Source of the DNA: Bacillota bacterium
GTDB taxonomy: Bacteria > Bacillota > Clostridia > Clostridiales > Clostridiaceae
Length of the DNA: 64,000 bases
Direction of reading: 5' to 3'
NCBI GenBank assembly: GCA_030706015.1
Contig: JAUZPI010000003.1
Coordinates: forward strand, 61,508 to 125,507
The notes under the pieces were generated by a model, which saw only the letters and a program-made list of their open reading frames with translations, did no database searches and was not told the origin of the DNA. Of the stretch, positions 53,101-62,026 are shown piece after piece (position 1 is the first letter of the stretch; the number at the start of each line of letters is the position of its first letter). The position numbers were made by a program, and so were the translations under genes.

Positions 53101-54408
53101 TTACATAAAGGTTCTTTTTAATCTGCTAATACTTTCAATAAATTCTGATTTTTCTTTTATACCTTGTCTTAAATAACTCTCGAGTTCTCCGTAATAATTT
53201 AAAGCCAAATCAATTTTAGGGTTACTTCCTCTAACATAGGCTCCTATATTAATCAAGTCCTCAGCATTTTTGTAAGTTGCTAGCAAATCTCTGGCGTTGG
53301 AGGCAGCAGTTTTATGTTCTTCATCTGCAATCTCTGACATCAATCTACTTACACTGCTAAGTATATCTATAGCTGGAAAGTGATTTTTTGCGGCCAAAGC
53401 TCTGGAAAGAACAATATGGCCATCAAGAATACCTCTTACTGCATCTGCTATAGGTTCGTTAAAATCATCACCGTCAACCAGAACAGTATAAAAGGCAGTT
53501 ATAGAACCTTTTTCTGATGTTCCTGAACGTTCCATTAGTCTAGGCAGCATAGCAAAAACAGAAGGGGTGTATCCCTTTGTAGCTGGTGGCTCACCAATGG
53601 CTAATCCAACTTCTCTTTGTGCCATAGCAAATCTAGTAACGGAGTCCATCATAAGTATAACCTTTTTACCCTGATCTCTAAAGTACTCAGCTATTGCAGT
53701 AGCTGTGAATGCACCCTTTAGCCTTACAAGAGCTGGTCTATCAGAAGTAGCACATACTATGATGGACTTTTTCATGCCTTCTTCCCCTAGATCTTTTTCT
53801 AGGAAGTCTCTCACTTCTCTTCCTCTTTCGCCAATTAGTGCAATTACATTCACATCTGCCTTGGCTTCTCTTGCAATCATACCTAATGTTGTGCTTTTAC
53901 CAACACCACTACCAGCAAAAATACCTACTCTTTGACCTTCACCGCAGGTTAAGAAACCATCTATTGCTCTTACCCCAGTAGGCAAAATATCTTTTATTCT
54001 TCTTCTCCTCAAAGGATCTGGAGGATCTGCATCCAGTTTATAGGCTGTTCCTCCAATGATTTCACTATTATCTAATGGATTTCCTAGCCCGTCTAAAACC
54101 TTACCAAATAAAGCATCAGAGCATTTTATGCCTAAGTGCCTTCCTTGAGGTACAACTCTACATCCAGGAGATATACCTTCTAATTCACCAAGAGGCATTA
54201 AAATAACATTATTATTTCTAAAACCAACTGCTTCACAAGTAATAGGGCGATTTTTTTCATTATAAACTAGGCATACTTCTCCCACAAAAGCCTTTATACC
54301 ATCAACTTCAATGGTTAATCCAATAACCTTGCTCACTACACCCTCTTCATATTTACATTCGCATTCTTTAACCTTACTTATTAAAGCATCAAAGTCTATA
54401 TTTAACAT
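53101..54408 (-). CDS. fliI: Flagellum-specific export ATPase FliI
   Basis: This is an F1-beta-like hexameric ATPase that energises flagellar export. The Walker A is FAGSGVGKSTTLG (about 165-173). Walker B is KVILMMDSVTRFAMAQREV, and the family segment GEPPATKGYTPSVFAMLPRL follows. The 435-aa length is normal. It lies 26 bases after fliH and 18 before fliJ. Confidence 0.97.
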   Translation of the reverse strand: MLNIDFDALISKVKECECKYEEGVVSKVIGLTIEVDGIKAFVGEVCLVYNEKNRPITCEAVGFRNNNVILMPLGELEGISPGCRVVPQGRHLGIKCSDALFGKVLDGLGNPLDNSEIIGGTAYKLDADPPDPLRRRRIKDILPTGVRAIDGFLTCGEGQRVGIFAGSGVGKSTTLGMIAREAKADVNVIALIGERGREVRDFLEKDLGEEGMKKSIIVCATSDRPALVRLKGAFTATAIAEYFRDQGKKVILMMDSVTRFAMAQREVGLAIGEPPATKGYTPSVFAMLPRLMERSGTSEKGSITAFYTVLVDGDDFNEPIADAVRGILDGHIVLSRALAAKNHFPAIDILSSVSRLMSEIADEEHKTAASNARDLLATYKNAEDLINIGAYVRGSNPKIDLALNYYGELESYLRQGIKEKSEFIESISRLKRTFM

Positions 54409-54434
54409 AATACTCTCCTCTTTGAAAAGCTCAC

Positions 54435-55169
54435 TTAGTCCATCAATGCTTCCTTTATCTTACTCATAGATAAATCTATGCCAACTTCAATCCTGCCATT
54501 TTCCTTTTCAATAACAACCATTCCATTGTCTAAATAATTATCCAAAACAACAAATATATCATTCAAAGATGGAATTTGCAGCTTCCAATTATCAATTTCA
54601 GCCTTTACTGTTTCAAGGTGGAATTCATTACATTTAATAATAATTACTTTTGTATCTTTACAAGTTTTAACTGCATCAAAGATCATATTATTTATACAGT
54701 CATGATCTTTAAGTCTTTCCTTTAGCACTTGCTCTGCAATAGTCACTGCCAAGGCTTTAATCTCTTCAGCTTTACTTGCCATATATTTTTCATACTCAGT
54801 TTTACTACTCTCAATTAATTTTGAAGCATGATCCTCAGCTTGACTTCTAATAAGTTCAGCCTGTTGAGTTGCTTGTTCTATGGTCTCATTATAGGCTTGT
54901 TTTCTTCCTTCTTCTGAGCCTTTCTCATACCCTTGTTTGTATGCATTTTGTTCAATAAGTTGAGCTTCTATAAACGCATCAGACTTTATTTGCTCACTTT
55001 GAATTCTAGCGTTTTCAATAATGGCAGCTCCTATGTTTTCGTAGCTTTTCATTGCATGAGGAGAATCGTCGCTAGCAATTGACTGATTTATTTCCGCCTT
55101 TGTAACAATCTCCTTATGGCCCTGATCCATTACTTTTGAAAACTTAATAACATTAGACAATGATTGCAT
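54435..55169 (-). CDS. fliH: Flagellar assembly protein FliH
   Basis: FliH is the peripheral stator-like regulator of FliI. The 244-aa protein has a charged helical region (about 55-135, GYEKGSEEGRKQAYNETI) and a C-terminal V-type-like globular domain (AVTIAEQVLKERLKDHD). The start at ATG 55169 lies 5 nt after AGAGGTGG. It overlaps the fliG stop by 17 bases; a GTG at 55178 sits inside this site. Confidence 0.92.
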   Translation of the reverse strand: MQSLSNVIKFSKVMDQGHKEIVTKAEINQSIASDDSPHAMKSYENIGAAIIENARIQSEQIKSDAFIEAQLIEQNAYKQGYEKGSEEGRKQAYNETIEQATQQAELIRSQAEDHASKLIESSKTEYEKYMASKAEEIKALAVTIAEQVLKERLKDHDCINNMIFDAVKTCKDTKVIIIKCNEFHLETVKAEIDNWKLQIPSLNDIFVVLDNYLDNGMVVIEKENGRIEVGIDLSMSKIKEALMD

Positions 55170-56166
55170 CTTCTCCACCTCTTGAAATTACAATCTCTCC
55201 TGTCTCATCCAATCTTCTTATTACGCCAACAATCTTTTGTTGAGCCTTCTCAACATCCATCAATCTTACTGGTCCTAAGAACTCGATATCTTCTTTCAAT
55301 GAAGCGGATGCTCTCTTAGATTGATTTCTAAATATAGCATTTGCGACCTCATCTGAACAACCTTTAAGCGCTAAAGCAAGTTCCTTTGTATCTACTTCTC
55401 TTAGAACTCTTTGTATTGATACATCGTCTAAAGTAATAATATCTTCGAATACGAACATAGATTCTTTTACTCTTTCTGCTAATTCTGGATCTTCTTTTTC
55501 TAATCCTTCTGTTATATTCTTTTCAGTTGTTCTGTCAACCTGGTTAAGAATATCAACAAGAGTTTCAACTCCACCTATTACTGTTACATCTGATCTTACT
55601 ACAGATGATAGTTTACCATTTAAAACTTTTTCAATTTCTTTTATTACCATAGGCGAAGTGTTGTTCATATTAGCAATTCTAAATGCCACTTCCCCCTGTA
55701 CCTCTTCTGGTAAAGATGACAAAATCTGTCCTGCTTTATCAGACTGAAGATAACATAATATTAAGGCTATGGTTTGAGGATGCTCATTATTTATAACATT
55801 CATCAATTGATGAGCATCTGCCTTTCTTGCAATAGCAAATGGCCTATATTGTTCAGTGGCTTCAGCAACCTTGTCTAATATTTCTTTTGCCCTTTGATTT
55901 CCTAATGCCTTTGATAAAAGATCTCGTGCATAGTCTATTCCGCCCTCTAAAATGTAATCCTTTGCCTTATTCATTGCAATAAATTCATGTAATATATCAC
56001 TCTTTTGATCCTGCTTTACAGAGGTAATATTAGCAATTTCGTAAGTTATTCTTTGAATTTCACGCTCTGGCAGCTTTTTAATAATAGGTGCTGAGGCATC
56101 AGGTCCTAAAGTTATGAATAATATAGCTGCCTTTTGAACCCCAGATAGTTTATCTTCTTTTGCCAT
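55153..56166 (-). CDS. fliG: Flagellar motor switch protein FliG
   Basis: FliG is the rotor protein that contacts stators and MS-ring FliF. The 337-aa protein has the N-terminal FliF-binding domain (LSGVQKAAILFITLG), the middle EHPQTIALILCYL armadillo motif, and the C-terminal domain with the charged torque helix and KAQQKIVGVIRRLDETGEI. The downstream fliM and fliN/fliY switch genes are not in this operon. Confidence 0.96.
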   Translation of the reverse strand: MAKEDKLSGVQKAAILFITLGPDASAPIIKKLPEREIQRITYEIANITSVKQDQKSDILHEFIAMNKAKDYILEGGIDYARDLLSKALGNQRAKEILDKVAEATEQYRPFAIARKADAHQLMNVINNEHPQTIALILCYLQSDKAGQILSSLPEEVQGEVAFRIANMNNTSPMVIKEIEKVLNGKLSSVVRSDVTVIGGVETLVDILNQVDRTTEKNITEGLEKEDPELAERVKESMFVFEDIITLDDVSIQRVLREVDTKELALALKGCSDEVANAIFRNQSKRASASLKEDIEFLGPVRLMDVEKAQQKIVGVIRRLDETGEIVISRGGEDAIIV

Positions 56167-56172
56167 ATATCA

Positions 56173-57780
56173 TCACCTCTCATCCTTAGCTAACCATGAC
56201 TTAACAATATCAGCTACTTGTTCTGGCTTGTCTGAAGCATATTTTTTAACTTCTTTTTCTATGTGAGTACTTTCATCATTGGTTTCAAATTCAATTGGTG
56301 CAAATTTAATTTCTTCTTTTGGTTCAATTGTATCATCAATAACTACATCAAATTGGCTATTTTCGTTAGCAGCAACAGCTTTCTTCTTACGCTTTCTAAG
56401 TAATACCACAAGTATAATCATAAACGCAACAAATGCACCTGCTCCAATTCCAATCTCTTTATATAGCTGCATAGTTTTTTCTTGTTGTAATTGCTTATTG
56501 ATTTCATCTAAAGCCTTTTGAGCATTCTTTTGATCAGTATTATCAAAAGTCATTCCTTCAACGTCTATAGTATCTCCTCTTGCAGCATTAAACCCAATCG
56601 CTCCACCTAATAAATTAGTAACAGAAGCTTGCGTATTTGCATTTATATTACCATCAATTACAACTGAAGCTGTCATTCTTCTTACGTCTCCAGGTGCCTT
56701 TACAGTTTTAGTAGTCTCACTGGAAACATCATAGTTTGTAGTTGCTTCATCGTGAGTTGAATTTGTATTTGTTGTATTATTGTTAGTAATTGTATTACTG
56801 CTGTTATTATTATCATTAGGACTACCTGAAGTTGTAGTGGAACCCTGTGGATTAACATCTTTTATAGTGTGACTGCTAACTATAACAGGATTTTTAGTAT
56901 CATTTGGATTTGCTTGATTATTATAATAAGTTTGAGAATTAGTTTCCTGAGCATCAAAATTCAAGTCGACATTTATCTTGACTTTAACCTTACCTTTTCC
57001 ATAAACAGCCTCTAACTGTTCCAAAGCCTTTTGTTCTTTTTCTTTTTCTACAGTTGTCTGTATCTTATTTCTATTTTCTGCATCTGCAGTAGAATCATCA
57101 CTACCATCACCATTAAATAAATTCTGTGTTAATAGTGTCATTTTATCATCAATTACCTGAACATTTTGTTGTGGTAGATTCTTTACACTTCCAGAAACAA
57201 GAGCAACTATTGCTTTTACTTCATCTTTATTTAAGCTTGCCCCAGCTTTAAGTTTTAGTGTAACAGAAGCCTTTCCTGGTGTTGAATCCTTCACAAATAC
57301 GCTGTCGTCTGGCATAACCAGTTGAACTCTGGCACCATCAATTTCTGAAAAGCCTTTTATTGTTCTCTCTAATTCACCTTCAAGTGCTCTCTGGTAGTTA
57401 ACCTTAAACTGATCATCTGTCATACCAAATTGACTTGTGTTATCAAAAAGCTCAAAACCAGTACTTCCATCTTTAATGGAAGGTGCTAGTTCTAATCTCA
57501 ATTCATCAACATTTTGTTGTGGAACCATTATTGTATTTGTACTGGAATCAACCTTATAGGATATTTTTTGATCCTTAAGCTTTTGAATAATCGTTGCAGA
57601 ATCTGAAGAATCTAATTTCGAAAAAAGGACTCCGTATTTAGTAGCAGTAGCACTTACAGTTCCCAATACTATAGCTGAAATAACTCCCACAATTAGGACG
57701 ATGATGGCTATCTTTTTACCTTTTCCAGCCTCTCGCCATTTATCTAAAATATTTCTAATACCCTCTGACAGTCTATTCAT
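56173..57780 (-). CDS. fliF: Flagellar MS-ring protein FliF
   Basis: FliF forms the membrane MS ring and first rotor platform. The 535-aa protein has membrane helices near residues 22-43 and 440-462. Two ring-building domains follow the first helix (VLFSKLDSSDSATIIQKLK; LRLELAPSIKDGSTGFELFD). A low-complexity Asn/Thr stretch near residues 330-350 (NDNNNSSNTITNNNT) interrupts the beta-collar region. The C-terminal FliG-binding tail ends near VADIVKSWLAKDER. The start at ATG 57780 lies 8 nt after AGGGAG. Confidence 0.95.
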   Translation of the reverse strand: MNRLSEGIRNILDKWREAGKGKKIAIIVLIVGVISAIVLGTVSATATKYGVLFSKLDSSDSATIIQKLKDQKISYKVDSSTNTIMVPQQNVDELRLELAPSIKDGSTGFELFDNTSQFGMTDDQFKVNYQRALEGELERTIKGFSEIDGARVQLVMPDDSVFVKDSTPGKASVTLKLKAGASLNKDEVKAIVALVSGSVKNLPQQNVQVIDDKMTLLTQNLFNGDGSDDSTADAENRNKIQTTVEKEKEQKALEQLEAVYGKGKVKVKINVDLNFDAQETNSQTYYNNQANPNDTKNPVIVSSHTIKDVNPQGSTTTSGSPNDNNNSSNTITNNNTTNTNSTHDEATTNYDVSSETTKTVKAPGDVRRMTASVVIDGNINANTQASVTNLLGGAIGFNAARGDTIDVEGMTFDNTDQKNAQKALDEINKQLQQEKTMQLYKEIGIGAGAFVAFMIILVVLLRKRKKKAVAANENSQFDVVIDDTIEPKEEIKFAPIEFETNDESTHIEKEVKKYASDKPEQVADIVKSWLAKDER

Positions 57781-57795
57781 CAAACGCACTCCCTA

Positions 57796-58110
57796 CTATA
57801 ACTGCATTCTATTAAGCTCCTGATATGCATCGACTAGTTTATTTCTCATTTGAACAGCTAGTTCCAGGGACATCTTTGCTTCCTCAGTTGCAATCATAAC
57901 CTGGTGAATATCTGGACCATCGCCTTTTATAAATTGTTGTGTTTGATCCTCAGCATTGAGCTGCTGGTCATTTACTGCATCTAACTTTGATTTTAAAGTT
58001 GATAAAAAGTCTGTACCAGTAGAATTTGTGCTATCATTAACATTATTTGTATTTCCTAAATTCATACTGTCAAAAACCTTTGTATCTGGAACATATCCAT
58101 TTAACTTCAT
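57796..58110 (-). CDS. fliE: Flagellar hook-basal body protein FliE
   Basis: The product is a 104-aa rod/MS-ring adapter, with the C-terminal family signature QVMIATEEAKMSLELAVQMRNKLVDAYQEL shortened here to its core MIATEEAKMSLEL. It is a helical protein with an Asn/Thr-rich start. It lies between flgC and fliF, the standard order. The start ATG follows GGTAGATAGGAGAG. Confidence 0.94.
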   Translation of the reverse strand: MKLNGYVPDTKVFDSMNLGNTNNVNDSTNSTGTDFLSTLKSKLDAVNDQQLNAEDQTQQFIKGDGPDIHQVMIATEEAKMSLELAVQMRNKLVDAYQELNRMQL

Positions 58111-58121
58111 TTTATTCTCTC

Positions 58122-58553
58122 CTATCTACCTATCTCTAAAGCTTTACTAAACATACTTTTGGATGAATTTATTGCTGTAACATTAGCTTCATACGCTCTA
58201 GTAGAAGCAATCATGTCAGCCATTTCATTTAGTATATTTACATTAGGCATTGATACATATCCATCTTTATCAGCATCTGGATTGCTGGGATCATATACTC
58301 TTCTAAGCGGTGAACTATCATCTTGAATACCTACCGCCTTCACCCCTAAAAGATTATCTTCATATTTACCGGTATCACGATTTAATGCTTTGTCCACATT
58401 TTCTTGAAATACTGCTATCTTTCTTACGTATGGCTTACCATTTTCTCCTCTAGTTGTATTTACGTTAGCTATATTAGAAGATATAGTATCCATTCTAAGT
58501 CTTTCGGCCATAAGACCACTTGCACTGATATTAAGTGAACTAAACGCTCCCAT
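58122..58553 (-). CDS. flgC: Flagellar basal-body rod protein FlgC
   Basis: The 143-aa proximal rod protein opens FSSLNISASGLMAERLRMD and has the rod signature TISSNIANVNTTRGENGKPY. The C-terminal D0 helix is NILNEMADMIASTRAYEANV. It lies 3 bases after flgB. The start ATG follows GGAGGAAAATAG, which extends through the flgB end. Confidence 0.95.
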   Translation of the reverse strand: MGAFSSLNISASGLMAERLRMDTISSNIANVNTTRGENGKPYVRKIAVFQENVDKALNRDTGKYEDNLLGVKAVGIQDDSSPLRRVYDPSNPDADKDGYVSMPNVNILNEMADMIASTRAYEANVTAINSSKSMFSKALEIGR

Positions 58554-58556
58554 TTA

Positions 58557-58964
58557 CTATTTTCCTCCTCCAGTTATAACATATCTTTCCATGGATAATC
58601 TACTATTGACTTGGCTTTCAAGTGCATCATACATCAAAGTATTTTGTGCTTCATTTGCCATTTCAGCATCAATATTTACGTTATTTCCATCGGAATTCAT
58701 TGAAGATGTTGTATCCTGCTTCACTTGAATTTGTCCATAACTTGTACCATCATCCATATGTTTTGTATCAGTCTTTTCCATTGCAAGATTATCAATTGAA
58801 TTTTGAAGAGAATCTTCAAAGGTAACATAGGATCTTTTAAAGTTACTTGTATTTACATTAGCTATATTATTTGAGATAACCTTACTTCTTTGAGTTGAGG
58901 CATCTAGGCCTTTTTTTAGCAGACTATAAACCAACCTATCTTCTGATACATTATTTATACTCAT
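58557..58964 (-). CDS. flgB: Flagellar basal-body rod protein FlgB
   Basis: The 135-aa proximal rod protein has a central axial-protein block, RSKVISNNIANVNTSNFKR, and a C-terminal helix with EAQNTLMYDALESQVNSRL. As first gene of the operon it is preceded by a sigma-A-like promoter, not a sigma-28 one. The start ATG follows AAAGGGGG. The first 25 residues (VYSLLKKGLDASTQR) match the family opening. Confidence 0.94.
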   Translation of the reverse strand: MSINNVSEDRLVYSLLKKGLDASTQRSKVISNNIANVNTSNFKRSYVTFEDSLQNSIDNLAMEKTDTKHMDDGTSYGQIQVKQDTTSSMNSDGNNVNIDAEMANEAQNTLMYDALESQVNSRLSMERYVITGGGK

Positions 58965-59093
58965 GTTATCATCCCCCTTTATGGTAATTAGACAAAACTT
59001 TGAAAAATCCTTCTATATTAATACATTTTTTTGCCAAACATATAAAAATATTATGTTTTAGGACTTAATAAAAACACAATTAAAAGTTCAAAT

Positions 59094-59115
59094 AACGGTA
59101 CCCGTTTACATTATA
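59094..59115 (-). promoter_or_regulatory. Candidate flagellar operon promoter with overlapping inverted repeat
   Basis: On the minus strand a perfect TATAAT (59110-59115) lies 146 bases before flgB. A -35 is unclear (TTTTCT with an 18-base spacer is possible). Just downstream lies AACGGGTACCGTT, inverted arms AACGG/CCGTT with a 3-bp spacer (59094-59106), centred near +3. An operator or an artefact are both possible. Confidence 0.5.
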
Positions 59116-59495
59116 CAATATTTCACGTTAAAAAGAAAATGTTTTTTATCAAAACTTTAACTGTTTTTTATATCCCATTAAACTTTATCACAAAACATTT
59201 CCACCATTTATCTCATATCATACCCACATTTTATTATATTTCATTTTCAATTTCACTTCTATACAATTTTATTCCTTTTACCCCATTACATAGAACTAAA
59301 AGTCGTGAATTTTCATTATTTGTAAAACGTTTACTTTTCTAAGTAAAAAATCTCGTATATTCCCCATAGTTTATATAATCAAATAAATTCTAATGAATAG
59401 TTAATATTTAATGATTTATTTCACTTTATAAACACATTTATTATTTTGCTAATACACAAATCATTATATCTAATGAATTTATTAAATTCCATAAA
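59116..59495. other. Gene-free stretch between flagellin terminator and flgB promoter
   Basis: This 380-base stretch is very AT-rich. I see no supportable gene. A plus-strand frame at 59139-59342 has no convincing ribosome site. A short hairpin (TTTACTT-TTCT-AAGTAAA, about 59331-59348) is the only visible structure. Confidence 0.5.
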
Positions 59496-59537
59496 TAAAA
59501 AAATCCAAAAATATTAATTATATAATACTTTTGGATT
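59496..59537 (-). terminator. Terminator after flagellin
   Basis: AATCCAAAA and TTTTGGATT form the base of a long AT-rich hairpin, followed on the minus strand by TTTTTTA. It lies about 100 bases after the flagellin stop, leaving a long untranslated tail. Confidence 0.8.
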
Positions 59538-59639
59538 CTACTAACAATATTTAAATTATAAATGCGCTTGGTGACTTTACAATTTAAATGAACTGTAAAA
59601 CCAGCAAGAACTTCCCCCTGCATCCTGTAATTAATAGCT

Positions 59640-60467
59640 TTATCTAGCCTTAACCTCACTTAAAACATTAAGTATATCTTGAGGTAATTTATTTGATTGA
59701 ACCATCATAGCATTTCCTGCTTGTGATAGAATATTATCTTTAGTGTACTCTGACATTTCTTCTGCAATATCAGCATCTCTAATACTGCTATCTGAAGCAT
59801 CTAATCTATCACTGATATCTCCTAGGTCATTGATACTAGTTTCAAATCTATTTTCGATGGCACCATATGTAGACCTAGCTTTCAGAATTGTGGTTATTGA
59901 ACTATCTATTGTATTTAATGCATCACTTATTCCTTTAGGATTAGTAATATCTAAAGAATTCAAATTTAATCCACTGGAAGTAAGATCATAAGTAGGTATT
60001 GTTATACTTTCCTTCTCATTTGCTCCAATCTGCGCCTTCATACCTGATGAATTAGTATCCAATAAATTAACATCATTAAAAGTAGTATTATGGGCAATTT
60101 CATCTATTCCTTGGGTTAATTGATTAATTTCATTATTTATATTGGTTATGTCCCCCTGAGAATTTGCACCATCTCCAGCTTGAACTACTAACTGCCTGAT
60201 CCTTTGAACCATTCCCGTTATGTTATCCATGCCCCCTTCACCAGTTTGAAGCATACTTATTCCATCCTGTGCATTTTTTTGTGCCATTTGCAATCCGCGA
60301 ATCTGCATTCTAAATTTTTCACTTTTGGCTAAATCATTTGGATTATCTTTTGCAGCGTTTATTTTATAGCCACTTGTTATTCTACTAAGGGAAGTGCTTT
60401 GTTTTGCTTCAATTTTTTTAGATTCTGCAAATAAATTTAAAGACGCTAAATTATGATATAATCGCAT
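59640..60467 (-). CDS. hag: Flagellin
   Basis: The filament subunit is 275 aa, a short flagellin. The N-terminal MRLYHNLASLNLFAESKKIE, the RITSGYKINAAKDNPNDLA block and the QRIRQLVVQAGDGANSQGD segment (TLR5-type region) are typical. The C-terminal ends DAYIAEEM-like: IRDADIAEEMSEYTKDNILS. The variable middle is only about 60 residues, so the outer domain is nearly absent. The start is ATG 60467, 9 nt after CGGAG; an in-frame TTG upstream (60476) sits inside the spacer. A near-consensus sigma-28 promoter lies just upstream. It is adjacent to fliB, and Lys residues are available as methylation targets. Confidence 0.95.
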   Translation of the reverse strand: MRLYHNLASLNLFAESKKIEAKQSTSLSRITSGYKINAAKDNPNDLAKSEKFRMQIRGLQMAQKNAQDGISMLQTGEGGMDNITGMVQRIRQLVVQAGDGANSQGDITNINNEINQLTQGIDEIAHNTTFNDVNLLDTNSSGMKAQIGANEKESITIPTYDLTSSGLNLNSLDITNPKGISDALNTIDSSITTILKARSTYGAIENRFETSINDLGDISDRLDASDSSIRDADIAEEMSEYTKDNILSQAGNAMMVQSNKLPQDILNVLSEVKAR

Positions 60468-60500
60468 ATTTATCAACTCCGAAACATATTTTATACTTTA

Positions 60501-60527
60501 GTATCGATTATTTTAGTTAAATCTTTA
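60501..60527 (-). promoter_or_regulatory. Sigma-28 (SigD) promoter of flagellin
   Basis: TAAA (60524-60527) and ATCGATAC (60501-60508) are spaced by exactly 15 bases on the minus strand, against the consensus TAAA-N15-GCCGATAA. They lie about 34-60 bases before the flagellin start, and the matching sigma factor is encoded at 37.4 kb. Confidence 0.85.
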
Positions 60528-60585
60528 TATAGTGTTCATATTTTTTATTTCTACTATAAAATTTTCTAAGCTACAGTATTTTATA

Positions 60586-61809
60586 TTAATTCTTGATTAA
60601 AATAGCCATATATGCCATAGTATTATATCCATTATCTTTAAATAGACTAAATGCATTGTTAAAAAACAACTTATTATGTTCTATCGCTCTTGAATATGAA
60701 TAAACTAATCTTACAATTAATCCCTCATCTAATTTTTTATTATAAGCTGCCATTCCTATTAAAAGCATTTTGCAAAGTGAATAATTTATAACAAGTCTCA
60801 TATAGGCATCAAAAACTCCATCCTTTGAAGTTATTGGAAACATTTGACTAAACACATAATTCACAATAAAATTTTCTAAAATATATTCATGTTCCTTCAT
60901 AAAAGGTTCATAATAACTTGAATATGCTTTTTTATATTTTTCTCCTACTTCTTCTACTTTTGCATTAATTGTATATTCTATACCATTCAAAAATTCTGAA
61001 ACACATTCTATATATGATTGAGAATTTTTTGAGAAACCTATTGAAAATCTCCCATCATTAAATTCTTTCATAAGTTCCATCTGAATAGTTAAGTTTGTAG
61101 GAATATTCCTAAGAGTCTCTTCTAAGTTTCCATTTCCCATAATCCCATTAAATTCTTCTATGATTGCAGTTACTTTACTAACTTCATTATTATCTAAACA
61201 CTCTTGTACATTTTTCATAAATAAACCTAAAATAATTAGCCTATCCCCAAGAGAAAACTGTCTATTTTGAAGAAGAGATATACTAAATATTCTTAACATC
61301 CAAAAACATTCTTCTACGGTACTATTTGCGTTTATTTTATGCATAATATTATTTCGAATATCTATTGGCTCTTCGTCTTCATCAAATTCCATTTTATTAG
61401 GATTCAATAATATTAACCTTGCTGCCTCCGGACAAGAAAGAAGCAATGATTTTTCATGCACTTCGTTAATTACATTTGTAATCCTTGGGTAAGTCATACA
61501 AGTTTTTGACAGAAATTCTTCTCCTAATTCTTTATGGATACTACAAAGTTTATCCTCTTTTAAAAAAGGACAGCAGCCATTTTCTTGCAACTTTATTTTT
61601 GCATAGTTTTCCATAGAAGGGTTAGAACGATTTCTTGTTACATTTTTATTAATTAACTGCTTTATAGTTGCCTTAGTAGTCTTTTTATACTTCTTATACG
61701 TATTTTCATCTATACCTATTTTCCAACCATAACAACAATTATCTTTACATTTAATCCCTATACATTGAAACTGCTTCATATATTGCGGTATTAATAATAC
61801 TCTTTTTTT
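60586..61809 (-). CDS. fliB: Flagellin lysine-N-methylase FliB
   Basis: FliB methylates flagellin lysines. The 407-aa protein begins MKKRVLLIPQYMKQFQCIGI and shows a YkgJ-like cysteine set (C17, C22, C26, C27; then NGCCPFLKEDKLCSIH and KTCMTYPR). These could bind an iron-sulphur cluster. The start at ATG 61809 lies 7 nt after AAGGAG; an upstream in-frame start at 61851 lacks a ribosome site. It lies 118 bases upstream of the flagellin gene on the same strand, with the flagellin promoter between. No sigma-28 site was seen before fliB. Confidence 0.9.
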   Translation of the reverse strand, partial: KKRVLLIPQYMKQFQCIGIKCKDNCCYGWKIGIDENTYKKYKKTTKATIKQLINKNVTRNRSNPSMENYAKIKLQENGCCPFLKEDKLCSIHKELGEEFLSKTCMTYPRITNVINEVHEKSLLLSCPEAARLILLNPNKMEFDEDEEPIDIRNNIMHKINANSTVEECFWMLRIFSISLLQNRQFSLGDRLIILGLFMKNVQECLDNNEVSKVTAIIEEFNGIMGNGNLEETLRNIPTNLTIQMELMKEFNDGRFSIGFSKNSQSYIECVSEFLNGIEYTINAKVEEVGEKYKKAYSSYYEPFMKEHEYILENFIVNYVFSQMFPITSKDGVFDAYMRLVINYSLCKMLLIGMAAYNKKLDEGLIVRLVYSYSRAIEHNKLFFNNAFSLFKDNGYNTMAYMAILIKN

Positions 61810-61940
61810 CATTATTGAACTCCTTCCATAGTTTGATTTTTCTTCAGGCAATATTCTTGCATTAAAACATTTATCTTCATTTTTTAAGCTATAGTTACCA
61901 CTACAAAAACTCTCTTAATCTTAGCAAAACATTTCTTTAT

Positions 61941-61975
61941 AAAAACACCAATAACTATTACCTCAGTTATTGGTG
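61941..61975 (-). terminator. Terminator after the Ig-repeat surface protein gene
   Basis: CACCAATAACT and AGTTATTGGTG form a perfect 11-bp stem with an 8-nt loop, followed on the minus strand by TTTTT. It lies 50 bases after the stop at 62027. Confidence 0.9.
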
Positions 61976-62026
61976 CTTTAATATAAATTTTAAATGTTAG
62001 CTTTTAATTTCATTACTTGTTTATCT

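Noticed and set aside
59139..59342. Plus-strand 67-aa frame between flagellin and flgB
   Set aside because: No convincing ribosome site, low-complexity Phe/Leu-rich composition, and AT-rich context; no supporting feature.
59441..59659. Minus-strand 72-aa frame overlapping the flagellin 3' end and terminator
   Set aside because: It crosses the flagellin stop and the intrinsic terminator, and has no Shine-Dalgarno or family match.
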